Assembly (NCBI GenBank): GCA_007922195.1 | Contig: ML682233.1 | Location: 384,749-448,748 of the forward strand | DNA: 64,000 nt | Source: Podocnemis expansa | Taxonomy: Eukaryota > Chordata > Testudines > Podocnemididae | Reading direction: 5' to 3' | Shown: one piece after another, positions 13,301 through 25,205 of the stretch | How positions within the stretch are numbered: position 1 is the first letter of the stretch | Layout: every line of letters starts with the position of its first letter | Translations under genes and position numbers: made by a program | The notes under the pieces: model-generated | The model's input: the letters and a program-made list of their open reading frames with translations, nothing else | The model's database searches: none | Told to the model about the DNA's origin: nothing

Positions 13301-16300
13301 GAGCAGCGTCAACCACATAGCAAGAAAGGTAAAAGGCTATTTCAGTCAACATTTCTTGACTATTGGCTCTGACCTCCCACTGTGTCACCAGCTGTTCTCT
13401 CTCGAAAAGGAAAGGGGAGCTGTTGATAACTTGAGACTCTTCTGTTCTGGTGCAGAGCAACTGATCAAGAGGCCTTGAACATAGATCTACACAGCTTTCC
13501 CTTACAGTTTATCAGCCTTTTTGGTGCAAGACCTAGGAGACAGGGTATGAAGGGAGGATGTCACATGGGGGCAGAACATAAATACATGCTTAAACTATAG
13601 GAAAATAAACCGTCAATATTTAAAGTTAACTCTGAAAATTTATTCTATCTGAAAGAGCCCAGCATAAATTTTTAGCCATATGTTGCATTAGGACACCGCA
13701 ATTTATTCCTTATGTGTTGCTGCTACCTAGCGCCTATATCATGTCATTGCTTCAAATCTAGTTTGTTCCCCTTCCCCCTTCTTCTTCTTCATTTTGTTAT
13801 TTATTACCATCATCGTTTCTAGGAGCGTGTCTTGGATCAAGACCCCATTGTGCTAAATTCTGTACAAACACACAACAAAAATTCCCTGCCCCAAGAGTTC
13901 TTCCTCTCTGCAAATCAAACAGTTGGATTCACAGATTAATGGTGGTTCAAATGCTTAGTTTTCATCCCATACAAGAGAGATAGCAGCCCTCTTTCCCTAC
14001 AGATTCGGCTATGGAAAATGTGTAAAACTGACCCCAGGAGCAAGTACCAGCACAGAACTCAGCACGTGTAAGTTCTCAAAACAGGCCTTATGTGGTATTT
14101 AGAGATTTTACTGACCCTTTCTGAACAGCGGCAAATTTCACTCTTCCTGGTGCGCATTTCTTTTTTCTTTACTAGTGTCGTGTTGACCTTACCATTTAAA
14201 ATAGGTTCATAACTAGAGCAGGCCAGATTTTTTCATCTGAAACTTCTTGTGCGAGATTCAGCACCACGGAAATTCTTTGCAAATTGACATTAAAGTTGTG
14301 AAATTGTTTTGAGTGGGGGTAAAATCTCAAAATGTTCTAAAAAATGTTTTTTGTTGATATTTCTTAATGGTTCAATTTTGGGGGTTCAAGAAGGGCTTTT
14401 GTTTCACATTTTCTTTTAATTTTCTGTTTCTTTAGAAGAAGAAATCAAAGGAATTTATAAATACTTAAAATTCAGATAAATGGTGTCGGTTTTGTTTGAC
14501 CTGAAATTGTATACACCAAAATTTGTGGGTGGGGGGAATGACTCATTTTTTGTTTGACTCAAAGAAAAATGCTTTTTTTTTTTTTTTTTTTTGACTTGTT
14601 GGCCAACTGAAAGACACATCATGTGCATAAGTCAGTTTATAATTAATCACAGTTAGATGGTCCTAGCTTTGTGGCACATGACACATGAACAAGGGGACGG
14701 TTAAACTTACCAGCTGTCCCCTGGATAAGGCTGGAGCTGGGAGGCATGTGGGAGGAGGGAGGTGGCATTGGATGTTTGATAAACCCTACAGAGGGACCCC
14801 ACTCTGTCCTTCAAGCAGTGAGCATAATTAATCATAGGAATAGTTTACCCAGGGTCATGGAGGAATCTTCATAATAAGCAATTTTAAAATCGAGGTTGGA
14901 TTTTGCATTTTATTTATTGCATTATGATATGCCCACTGGGCATGCACAGAAATTTAGTTTTTGATCCTTTTAGGATGGGTATGTTCTGTGTCATCCACCC
15001 TACACCTGGTCCCAGGAGTGGCTTGCTCTGCCCTTCCTCCTCTCATGGTGCCTGCAGGAATTTATTCTCTTTCCACTGCTCCAGGGCAGGAGTAGTTCCA
15101 TCCCCCGTCGGTAATAAGTGGGAGGGCCCATGCCCCTGCTTGTCCACCCCTTGTGCTCTCCCCTGAATAAATCAGCTCAAAAGCAGTATTCTAAGTCCTG
15201 TGTTATTCAGAAGGTGACATTAGATGATCACAACAGACCCTTCTGGCACTGGAATCTATGAAAAATTTTAAGTTTAGGGGTGAACAGGTATTCTCCAACA
15301 GAAACTCGTTTCAGCAAAACTTTCTGACCAACTCTAACTCCTATCTCACGCTGCTGTCACATTGCGTGCTAAGTACATTCCACCCTACGAGTCTCTGACC
15401 TGACCTCCACCTGGTGATTCATTTTTTTGTTTAAGAAAACCATAGAGATGGAGCGGCAACTGCTCATCTCTGAATTCGAGGGTCTGCGCCAGTTTTTGTA
15501 TGACCAGGAGCGGCTTCTCCTGGGGCAGCTGGAGAAGATGGAGAAGGGCATTGCCAAGAGACAGAATGAGAACATCACCGAGCTCTCCAAGGAGATTTCA
15601 CTCCTCAACAGGCTGATAACAGAATTGAAAGAGAAAATCCAACAACCCGTGCTTGAGTTCCTTAAGGTGAGGCTGGGCCACAAGCTCTTGTACAAGGGGG
15701 AGAAGAGGTCTTTGCTCATCAGTTTTACAAAAATAAGATGATGTAGTAATGGTGACAGTTGTGCATACTCCATAAAATAAATATATTAACAAAAATTTAA
15801 TGTCCAGGTATGGGGTGGGGACAGGACTTTTGATCTGAAAATTTTCTAAGCGGATCAACTTCTGAATGATAGATGCCCTCAAAGCTATTAATGAAGGAGA
15901 GTGCTTAATGGGCAAATTAATGCCACCTTCTCCCCCACTGCTGAAGGCCAGATCCTCAACTGATCAAAATCAGCACAGATCCATTGAAGTCACCTATGCT
16001 GATATACGTATGGGCTAGAGATCTCAGTTGTTATAAGATGTAAGGAATAAGGGGAATATCTTGAGTGTCTAGAATGAACATAAGTCTAGGGGCCTGATCT
16101 TGGCCATGATTGGGGATTGAACCCTGGACATCTAGAGTTAAACTAACAGGTGTTTGAATTGAAGGCTAAACATCCATGCATGGGAGCATTCATAGGCCTT
16201 GTGTTTGAATGCAAATAAAGTGGGTGGAATAAAGGCACACGCACTGTCCAGTGAGTTACATGAATGTTTCTCTTTCTTTTTCCCTGTCTAGGATGTGACA

Positions 16301-19300
16301 AGCATTTTGAACAGGTACAGAACTGCATTTTTATCTTCCCTCTTGCTTTTCTCATGCGTGCTGCTGAAAGGTCAGTGCTTGGTGCAGATGACAAGGCCAT
16401 TTGGACTCCTGGGACACAAAGAGCACCTTGTCCACTCAACAGAAACCCTGGGCTCCTTCCTGCTTCTTCTGTGGAAATTTAGAAATCCCCAGAAACCTGC
16501 AGATCTCCTTTTCCTATCAGGGAACCTAGCCAACTGGAAGCCCTGGAGACTAGAATCTTGCTTTTATTTATCTGTGTACCATGAAATTCACTCTTTATGT
16601 ACCCCATAAGTATTATTTAAACATGTAGGGTGAAATTCAGCCTGGCACAGAGCATGACCCCCAGGGCACCATTTAAGCCCTAGTTAGGACCTGGCCTCTT
16701 GATATAACTGTGAGTTGTACAGTGACTTTGATGGTCCTTTAAGACCTGATGTGGGACTAGCGGTGCACACTTCCATCAGCAGGCCATATTCACTGTGGCG
16801 GATTTTACCAGGGGTGTGCAGAGGAAAAATGAAGTCGCCACTTTTGGAAGGGCTTGTTCTATCCCTCCTGTGCCCTGGTGGAGTTGACTCTCCTCCTTTA
16901 GTCCCCCACCACCCTGGGGAGCTGGTTGCCTCTCCCCCACCCGTTCCACTTCAGAGGAGTTTTATGTCCCTCCCCATGGCCCCAGTACTTGGCGGAGCTG
17001 ACGATTTCCACTCTAGGGCTAGAAGCGTTCATTCTTCTTGTCCCGGCCTCAAACCTCTGTGCCACTACCTGATTATCAGGGTGCAGGGTGCCCTGATTTC
17101 CCTTCCTTGTGCATGCTGCTGGATTTTATCCAGGGTCAGTGGCCGCCTCTCCACTTAGGAAGCACAACCCTGCCCTGAAAGATGGCCCAGTGGCCAGGGC
17201 ACTAGTGGAGGACTTTGAACTTCTGGGGTTAAGTGCCAGTGCTGCCAGAGATGTCTTTGAGGACATCAGAGAAATCTCTTAGGGTGCGTTTACCCAGCAA
17301 AGAAAAGCCTGCTGCTGGCCTGGGTCAGCTGATCTGGGCTCAGGTTTTGGGGATGTGCCACTGTTGATGTCAGTGGATCACATCCAAGACTTGGAGAGGA
17401 CATGATGGGTGTGCTAAACCTGTGTTTGTCTCTATATGCTCTCCTGAAAAATCTGAGATAGCTAGAGAGGGTGGGAATCAATAGATGTCGAAGAACACTA
17501 AACACTGAATTCATTATTTACAGAATATTGCCATTATGTTTCCATTGAACATATTCATCTAACACTGTTGCTGGAGAAATACTTTTAATCAACACAGCTT
17601 TAGTTCTAATAGCTCCATTTTATGGTGGTTTAAATTTCATGCTGATCCTTCTACCCTGGGCGTTAATTTCACTCCTGCTAACACAAAATTAATTGGCTAC
17701 TTTGATGAATCTTTGTGAGCATTGAAGCAGCTCTATTGCTCGTCATCATGAATAAGTCCCATTTTTTCTTCAGAAGCAATGAGCTGAAGTTTCAGAAGCC
17801 AGTTCCTGTCTCTTCCGACATGAAAAACTCTATCTGCAATTTCTCTCTCAAGACTGCTGTCCTCAAAGCAGTGCTAAAGAAGTTTAAAGGTAAGTGGAAG
17901 CAAAACCTCTCATTTAAAATACACACGGCCTTCCACAACTCGAGGTGCAATGTTTTCTATGTATTTTAGTGCAAAAGAGGGCCCTGATTTGTTCGTGAAC
18001 AATAGAAAGATAAAACCAACCATGCCTCCTGTGATATTTTTAAAGATCAACATATTTATTTACCGCATGAGCTTTTGTGGGAGAAAAATCCCACTTCATC
18101 AGACACTTGAAGATGGGGAAAAATTATTCTTTGTGAGCTACTTGTTTGGCCTTTTTAACAGATCATTGTACAAACCAAGAAAAGCCAGTAGGTGGTGCTA
18201 AAAGATTTCAAAAGCGTGAGAAATTAGTTAACACTGAAAACGGGCCTACACTGAAAACCCCATGAGATGAAATTCACTCTTGTATAGTGAAACTTTGCTG
18301 TGCATTAAGACCCATTGAAGTCCCATTATGAGAATTTAAGTGGTTTTGGGGGAATTTCAGTGGACAATCTGACTAAGAACCAAAATGACAACAAGTTCCA
18401 CTAACATCAGACAAGGCTTGTATAGTTCTATGCCTATGCACAGACCCCCGGGACTAAAAATTAATGGTAGTCAAAAGAAACTGGAGATGATGTTTAAAAT
18501 GATTTTACGCTCATTACCTACACCCAAAAAAAGTCTCTTAGCTAAAGGTGAATCCACTGAGCACTCTCCCCCCTTGATCAACTGGTGTGAATGGGCCCCA
18601 TCTGCTCTCTGAACTGACTTGGCTAACATTTGCTCTCCTCCATCCTGGCATGTGTATATGTACCTCTCGACTATAGTTACTACTTCATGCATCTGACGAA
18701 GTGGGTTGGAGCCTCCGAAAGCTCATGCCTGAAGCAATCTATGTATGTCCACACGTCTCTTTTATTTCAAAATGACACTGGTTATTTCAAAATAAAAAAG
18801 ATTAGATCCACATGACGTTTTCTTATTGCGAAATGACGGGCTCTGTCATTTTGAAATAAGAGCCATCATTTCGGAACAGCTTAAACCCCATTCATTTTGA
18901 AATGGCTGTTATTTTTGAAATGGTTATTTCGAAATAAGGCTGTTTGGACATGTTGTTTCAAAACAACTGTTTCGAAACAACATGTCCGAATGGCCTTATT
19001 TCGAAATAACAGCCGTTTCGATAGCAGGCTTTCCCTTAATTCGAATTAACATTTTCTTAATTCAAATTAACTTATTTCGAAATAAGGACTTTATTTCGAA
19101 ATAACTCATTTCAAAATAACTTATTTTGAGATAATGATGTATGTGTGGACATAGCCTTAGTCTGTAAGATGCCACAGGACTCTTGGTTTTACTGAGTACT
19201 CAGGCTCTTTGCAAGTGGAAAGCAGGGAAGTGGAAGTCCCAAGTTTGCCCACTTTTGTGATTTTATCACCAGGCTGCTGTCACTGGGGTTTGTACTCAAA

Positions 19301-21515
19301 CCTCCAGCTTCTCAGAGTCATGCTGTTTCATGAGACTCTCTGCTGTAGTTTTTTTTAAGAAAGGATGCTTCCAGACCATGTGCTTGTAAAGGAAAGCTTG
19401 AGTACATGTCCTATAAGCTAAAGTTTCAGAAACCAGACAGCAAAGAAGAATAATAAGAAAGGTATTCTTATATTAAATCAATCTCATAATTTTTGGTGCG
19501 TGGGGATGACTCATGACTTCTAAGTGCTAGGAGTTGGCCATGCTGAAATTCCTCCCATTCCCGCAAATGGACCAGCCCTATGTCATGTTATTGGGAACTT
19601 GTGCAGAGAAGCAGTCCTGCTGAAGTTGCTAGATATTCTTCTCAATAAAGTTTCAAAGGGGTAGCTGGATTAGTCTAGTCCACCAAAACAAACAAGGAGT
19701 CTTGTGGCACTTTTAAAGACAAACACAAGACTCCTTGTTTCTTCTGAATAAAGGTTCCCTACTGACACTCACTGGTAAAAACTTTCTCCTTCTTTCAGAG
19801 AAGCTGCAAGATGAACTGGGAAAAGGTGAAAAAGGTAAAAAGAACATAGATTTTAACAATGGTTGTAATTCACAAAGGGCTTTGGTGGAAGCAAAATCAC
19901 TTTATTTTTAATTTTGTGTCTCTTAGTGATTTCTGGATATAGTTTGCTTATCCCTGTCCACGCTAAAAAGTGAAATCAACCCAGCTGTGTTGCTCAGGGA
20001 TATGAAAAAATCCACACTTTCGTCAATCTAGCCATCTCTCTGGGAGGTGGATTACAAGCACTGAGGGGAGTCCCTCCCATTAGCAGAGGTAGTGTTCCTA
20101 CTGGAGTGATACAATGATTCAATTGCAGCACGGTAGCATTTCAAATGTGGACTAGCCCTCAGTTAGAAAGTCAAAAAATGGGTTTGCTAGCTGAGACTGC
20201 GCAAATGAAGTTGGGTCCTTCCCATGCATAGCAGCATGCAACAGAAAGCACAGAGATTTTAATGGAAAGTAGACCCTGGTTTCATCCAGTTTCTTCAACC
20301 ATTTCAAACACCAAATTAACTTTTCACAGGAGAGCAGTTGTATTGTTTGAGCACTTGTCATTTTTACATAACAGCCTTGCTGGCTACACAATTTGAAGTT
20401 ACTTGGGGTGTGTCTACACAGCAATTAGACACCTACACCTGGCCCAAGCCAGCCAACTCAGCTTAAGGGGCTTGGACTGTGAGGCCGTTCATTGCTATGT
20501 AGGACATAATGTCCCTAGGACTTGGTGGGGTTTGAGGGTGTCAAATCTTGCTTTGTAGTCCAAATCATTGGTCTCCTTTGAAAAACTTCACCTAAATATC
20601 AGTTGTTTTTCATTGCAGCAACCCCCTTGTTTTACAAATTAAGTAGGGACCAAGGTGGTCATAAAATCGAAACGTTCATCAAAGTGAACCTCGCAAAATG
20701 TCACCAGAGGGGATGGTGTGTAAGACACAGTCAAGAAACTTCATTGCTCTTGTCTAGACCTTCAGATCGCAGCAAAGTGATAGGCAGTGCCCTAAAGGTA
20801 TCAAAATGTAAAGGGACCATGACAAGTTCTTCTCTGACAGCACCATCATGATGCAATTTCCTCGCTCCACCACCAGTTGGAAAAAGGGGGTAGTACATAA
20901 AATAAAACTCACAATATAGCTATCAAATGTCTAACCATTTGTAGGAGGTTTGCATCACTTCTCCTTCCATTAGTAATTGTGCACTTGTTGTTATCTACAG
21001 AAGATCTGACTCTGGATCCAGATACGGCCAACCAGCTGCTCATCCTGTCCACAGACCTCAAGAGCGTGAGGATGGGATGCCGAAAGCAAGAGCTGCCTGA
21101 TAACCCCAAGCGATTTGACACTAACTCCCGAGTCCTGGCTTTGGAAGGATTCAAGTCGGGAAGACATTACTGGGAGGTGGAAGTGGGGGCCTCAGATGGC
21201 TGGGCTTTTGGAGTAGCCAGAGAGTCAGTGAGGAGGAAAGGTCTGAATCAGTTTTCACCGGAGGAAGGGATCTGGGCATTGCAGCAAAATGGAGGTCGAT
21301 ATTGGGCTGTCACTTCCCCTCAACGCACCCCACTTTGCACTAGTGAGAGACTCAGTAAAGTAAGGGTTTACCTAGATTATGAAGGGGAAGAGGTGTCGTT
21401 CTACAATGCTGAGAACATGCAGCACCTCTTTACCTTTAACGTGGCCTTTAACGAGAGGGTGTTCCCACTCTTTTCTGTCTGCTCCACAGTCACCTACATT
21501 AAACTGTGTCCCTGA
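10327..21515 (+). CDS. TRIM family E3 ubiquitin ligase (RING, B-box2, coiled coil, PRY-SPRY)
   Basis: Seven coding exons: 10327-10743, 11713-11808, 15436-15666, 16292-16314, 17774-17889, 19799-19834 and 21001-21515. They sum to 1434 bases and encode 477 aa without a stop. Residues 16-56 form a C3HC4 RING (C16, C19, C31, H33, C36, C39, C53, C56), the E2-binding ubiquitin ligase domain. Residues 95-126 form a B-box2 (C95, H98, C106, D109, C114, C117, H123, H126). About 134-295 is the charged coiled coil for dimerisation. About 308-477 is the B30.2/PRY-SPRY target-binding domain, beginning LTLDPDTAN and containing YWEVEVG. The 96/231/23/116 exon pattern is classic for TRIM genes of the RFP/TRIM39/TRIM7 group. 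The start context is accATGg. The exact orthologue is not resolved. All zinc ligands are present, so an active cytoplasmic ligase, possibly antiviral or regulatory, is inferred. Confidence 0.93.
11395..11510. repeat. TG-rich stretch in TRIM intron 1
   Basis: The region is rich in imperfect TG/CA steps (atgtgtgtgtatg, gtgaatgtgtatgtgtg, cacacacatatatatg). It is an imperfect simple repeat that creates several overlapping spurious reading frames. Confidence 0.5.
12191..12332. mobile_element. Short hAT MITE (GGTCTCAAAC family)
   Basis: The ends are tatgggtctcaaac and gtttgagacccctg. The flanks ccctaaac (12183-12190) and ctctaaac (12333-12340) are an 8-bp duplication with one mismatch. Further copies are at 38459-38668 and 62791-62997. 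It lies in intron 2 of the TRIM gene. Confidence 0.82.
12341..15194. other. TRIM intron 2 remainder
   Basis: This holds a C homopolymer near 13201-13211 and a T run near 14573-14592. No coding sequence is recognised. Confidence 0.4.
15195..15262 (+). repeat. CR1 LINE 3' end fragment
   Basis: The stretch gacattagatgatcacaaca followed by gacccttctggcactg and atctatgaa is the sense-strand CR1 3' terminus. It lies 174 bases before TRIM exon 3. Confidence 0.75.
18036..18115. repeat. Penelope-like element terminal fragment
   Basis: Shared text with other PLE ends: ttttaaagatcaacatattt, then gcatgagcttttgtgggaga, then cccacttcatcagacac. It is non-coding and lies in TRIM intron 5. Confidence 0.65.
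18690..19196. repeat. PLE fragment interrupted by a MITE
   Basis: The left part reads catctgacgaagtgggttgg and gaaagctcatgcc. The right part resumes at 19160 with agtctgtaagatgccacagg. Other copies have these two pieces adjacent, so the intervening 18739-19154 is a later insertion. Confidence 0.65.
18739..19154. mobile_element. MITE rich in TTATTTCGAAATAA palindromes
   Basis: The termini are ctatgtatgtccacac and gtgtggacatag, an imperfect inverted pair. The interior is made almost wholly of ttatttcgaaataa, ttaattcgaattaa and gtttcgaaac modules that are self-complementary. It is non-coding, and the transposon superfamily is uncertain. Relatives are at 39087-39429 and 37530-37656. Confidence 0.65.
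19658..19742. repeat. Small palindromic PLE fragment
   Basis: The sequence aaaggggtagctggattagt leads to caaggagtcttgtggcac, then turns back as cacaagactccttg. Two termini face each other with almost nothing between. It ends 56 bases before the 36-nt TRIM exon 6. Confidence 0.65.
20404..20510. mobile_element. MITE-like fragment with TGTCTACAC start
   Basis: It begins ggggtgtgtctacacagcaa and continues ttagacacctacacctggcc. The right end is not defined. It is non-coding, in TRIM intron 6. Confidence 0.4.
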
Positions 21516-21749
21516 AACTTACAGAATAATTTACTGAAGCCTTGCCCAGGTGCTCCCCATAGAAAAGCATACAGAAACCATGAAGATGAGCATGGCTTTA
21601 ATGCAATAGCTAGGTAGCTAGCATGGGCAGTTGCTAATATTTTCACGACTAGGGCATTGAGGCCTGATCAAAACAGTTCCTGCCAATATGGCAGTAAAAA
21701 CAACAGTAATTGATCTACATTTGTGATTCATGAGTTGGGGCTGAAAGTT

Positions 21750-21755
21750 CAATAA
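21750..21755 (+). other. Candidate poly(A) signal of the TRIM gene
   Basis: AATAAA (in ttcaataaatggg) occurs 235 bases after the TRIM stop codon. It is the first such hexamer in the 3' flank. Confidence 0.5.
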
Positions 21756-24700
21756 ATGGGCTCAAGTTGACTTAAATGGGCTTTGGATCAGGCCTCATGG
21801 CTGACTCAATGAGGGAAGATTTTGGGAAAATTTTCAAAGTAGACATCAGAATGAGAGCAATGTAACTGGGTCTAAAGACCTGTAAATTACCACATTTAAC
21901 CCAATCCAGTTTAAATTTAGACTAAGATGGATTAAATCTACAAGGGGGATTTGGTCTAGTTTAACCCAATCAATTTTCCATCAATGGAGTTAAATAGCTG
22001 TAACGTTTCTAACAGAAGCCAGATATCATAGTGCTGAAAACAGTTGATTGAAACATCTGAGTTTTGTCTAAACAACGGTTTCCATCACTGGAGCAGCCCA
22101 GTCCAGAAATCACTTAACTCTTTCCCTGTGGTGGCAGAGGCCTTAGGGGGGACCTCTGGCTGTTGTCCTAGTTTGAAGCCTTTAGGCTGGTACCATTTAT
22201 ATGACCCATGTACCTCTTCCATTTATCTTGATGCATAAGTTATTTGAAAATCAGTGGCAAATGATTTATTGCATGAAAGGGCTTGGAAACTCATGGATTG
22301 TCAAGGCCTGGAAGTAGAAATAAAAGCTGAAGAACGTGCAGTTTGCATTCATTTGATATTACTCAGGATTGGCTTAGCGTATTTTCCATATGATCAAGTC
22401 AAACATGGGCCCAAGGATCATGCACTGCTTAAAAATGGGGAACTGACAGTAATATTTCAGTCTTGTGAATAGCTTTCTTCAGTAGGGTGAGTAGCTCATC
22501 ATTTATTTTTATTCAACTCCTCAAAATGTAGGTATTTATAATACAGGAAAACTTTGGCACCCTAGGAAGCTGTGTTTGGAAATCAGATTTGTGTAACCCT
22601 ATAGCGACTGACCATACTTAACTGACATTTAAAAAACCCCATGAAAGTCTTAAACTAATTGAAAACTCATCCCTATTCTAACCAGTGAAACGAGGTGTTT
22701 TTTTTCTTTTTTGTAACCAGCATATTTTCCCCAAGAGGGCAAGTGCATCATTCCTGGAAAAACTGCAATACCAGGTTGAGGCACAGAGTGGATGGAGCAA
22801 GCCTCTACTTGATCTTTCTGTTCTAAAAATGTATTTAATATGAAGTTCTCTTATAGAGAATGCATCCAGGATTAAATGGATAAGAACAGACTTAAAAAAA
22901 AAATTATTAACGAAGATCTTAAAAGAAGTGGTCAGGTACATCCCCCTTGTATTTCCCCTTCTTCTCAGTTTAGCCCAAGGTGAAAGCTCCGCCCCCAAGA
23001 AATAGGTGTTCTAGCCCCACCACACCTGCTGGTGTTCTCCATGATGTTTTTAGGTCTCACAGCTCAAGAACAGGCACGAGAAGACACCTGGGCTGATGTC
23101 CACAGCTGCTCCAGAACATAGACTGAACCTTCCAGATCCTGGTGATGCTGGAGAAGACCCTCACGGGCAAGATGGAGCACATCAGACTGTGAGGCCCCCT
23201 CTTACTGGAATAAGAGACTGAGAGTAGGGCAATCCCTGAGCCTGCTGGGGCACTCCTAGCTCTATGAAGTCTCTCAGGGGCCTGTCTCAGGGCTGAGAGC
23301 TGGGACATTACAAAGGAAAGGAGAGGTTGAGCTGGGTTGAGCCCAAACCACCTGTGCTCTTATTCACAGAAGTGTAGCTTGACACTGCTGGGGTCAAGAT
23401 GTTGGTTGAGGCTAGAGGTGCGTACTGGAGTTGGCCTTCATAATTCTGGGATTGCTGGTCTATCTAAGCAGTAAGCCAGGTGAATGGCTCAGGGACATGT
23501 CGAAAGACCCAGGAAATGGGCCCCCAGCAGGGGTGTGAAGAAAGGGCACTGGAGGATTTCACTAGAATTTTGATTCACCACAATTCACTTTAGCTTCCTC
23601 TTCAGATACAGATTAAATTTTCCAGTGACCAAGCAACTTCCTCTCAGCCCACATCAAGGAAGTGCTGGGCTAATTCTAGCCTCCGGCCTCCAAGAAATCT
23701 GAGTCAGCAATTTCACTTTTGAGCTATATTTGTTGCTCACATGATCTCCCCTTCCACTGTCCTTGTTACGAGTCCCACCACTCCTGGAATGTTGTAGTGC
23801 TGCAGACACGGTAGGAAGTATCTGCAGGTTAGTCAATTTGTTCCACATTATGTAACAAATACCCTTCCTCTTTGACAAACCTGGAGACCAAACTCACTTG
23901 ATCCTGAACTGTGTGGCTCACTTATTCTACTTCCTTAGCTGCTTCCCATTCTGCATCAGTGCAAAAGAACATGTCATAACTTGTAGATGAAAGTGCTCCT
24001 CTCGCACGTTTGTGCTCTGGTTATAGCCCCATGGTGAGCAATAACATCTTATTCACCCACTAACCACCCTTACGACAAGCTTACTCAAACTCTTAAATCA
24101 AATTAAGAGAATGTGGAGCAGCCACAATTGGATTTTGACGCCACGTCGGTTCCCTACTAATCTCACTGCCAGGTGAGGATTTCTCTCTTCCCCTTTAGGA
24201 ATCCTGAATTAGATCTCCTCCTGGCAAATGAAGAAGCCGGGAGGCCAGGCGTGGCCCTGCTGAGTGATTCTTCCCTTCCTAACTCCATATTGCCAACTTC
24301 AAAAGGTCAAAAATCGTGAGTCAGATCCCCCAAAATCATGACATTGGCTCAAAAACACATGAGATTTAAATAAAGCTATTGTGCTTTTTAGGTCAGTCTC
24401 TTGAGGTTTGAACTCTCCTGGATAAGGTGATTTTGGGCCCTTTGAAGGAACTTCCAACCCCACATCTTTCCATCTCCTGCCCAGCAATCAATTCTGCCCC
24501 CCCCCAGGCACCAATTAATTCTGTCCCCAGTGAACTTTACTCAATTCAGTCCCCCACCATCTATAATCACCACCTCATTAGTTCAGCCCTGCCACCCCAT
24601 AGATTCCCCAGCATGCTTAGTTCACCTTCCCAGAACCCATCCCACCTGCTCAGAACCCACCATTAATACATCCCCACCTCTCCATTACCCCCCATCATGC

Positions 24701-24900
24701 TCGCTTCAGTCCTCCTTGCAGTCTCTGCCTTCCCAGGAGAAAAGAACAGCAAAGAGGCCAACGTTGATGGACCAACAACAACCCAAATACAGCAGGGGGT
24801 GGCAACACAGTGGCAACTATGGCTGCCAGTCGCTGTTGTGAGGCTCAACACCCATCTCTCCCCGGGTGGAGGGGGAGGTGAACTTCCGTGAATGCACCTC
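21756..24900. other. Intergenic region between TRIM and the CD1 array
   Basis: No gene is recognised. Around 24290-24420 is a dispersed-repeat-like text (aaaatcatgacattggctca). The stretch from about 24450 to 24720 is C-rich and low in complexity. The open frames here have no domain signature. Confidence 0.4.
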
Positions 24901-25205
24901 TGAAGACCGGGCACTGCTGCAACTCTGAGTGCGGTGCAGCAGAGGGAGAGGAGGAAGCTTGGTTTGTGGGACTTTCACAGCACAAGGTGAAGAACAGAGG
25001 CCAAGGACGTTGCCCGACATACTCTGACGTGGGTGTTTTGCTCATGTGCTTACGAAGAGTGGTTGGGATGTTTTACCAACTTAAAACTATGCACCTTGGC
25101 CCTTTTTAATTAAATGCTTTCTTTGTTATACATGGATTCAGTGACAGGGGAAATTTGTCTCTTAGAGGTGTCCTGGGGCAGTGGTTAATTTCCTCAGATT
25201 ACTAC

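Noticed and set aside
23139..23175. A ubiquitin-like text (aagaccctcacgggcaaga) that could mark a processed ubiquitin pseudogene
   Set aside because: Only about ten codons match the KTLTGK region; a stop follows soon and the surrounding residues do not fit ubiquitin.
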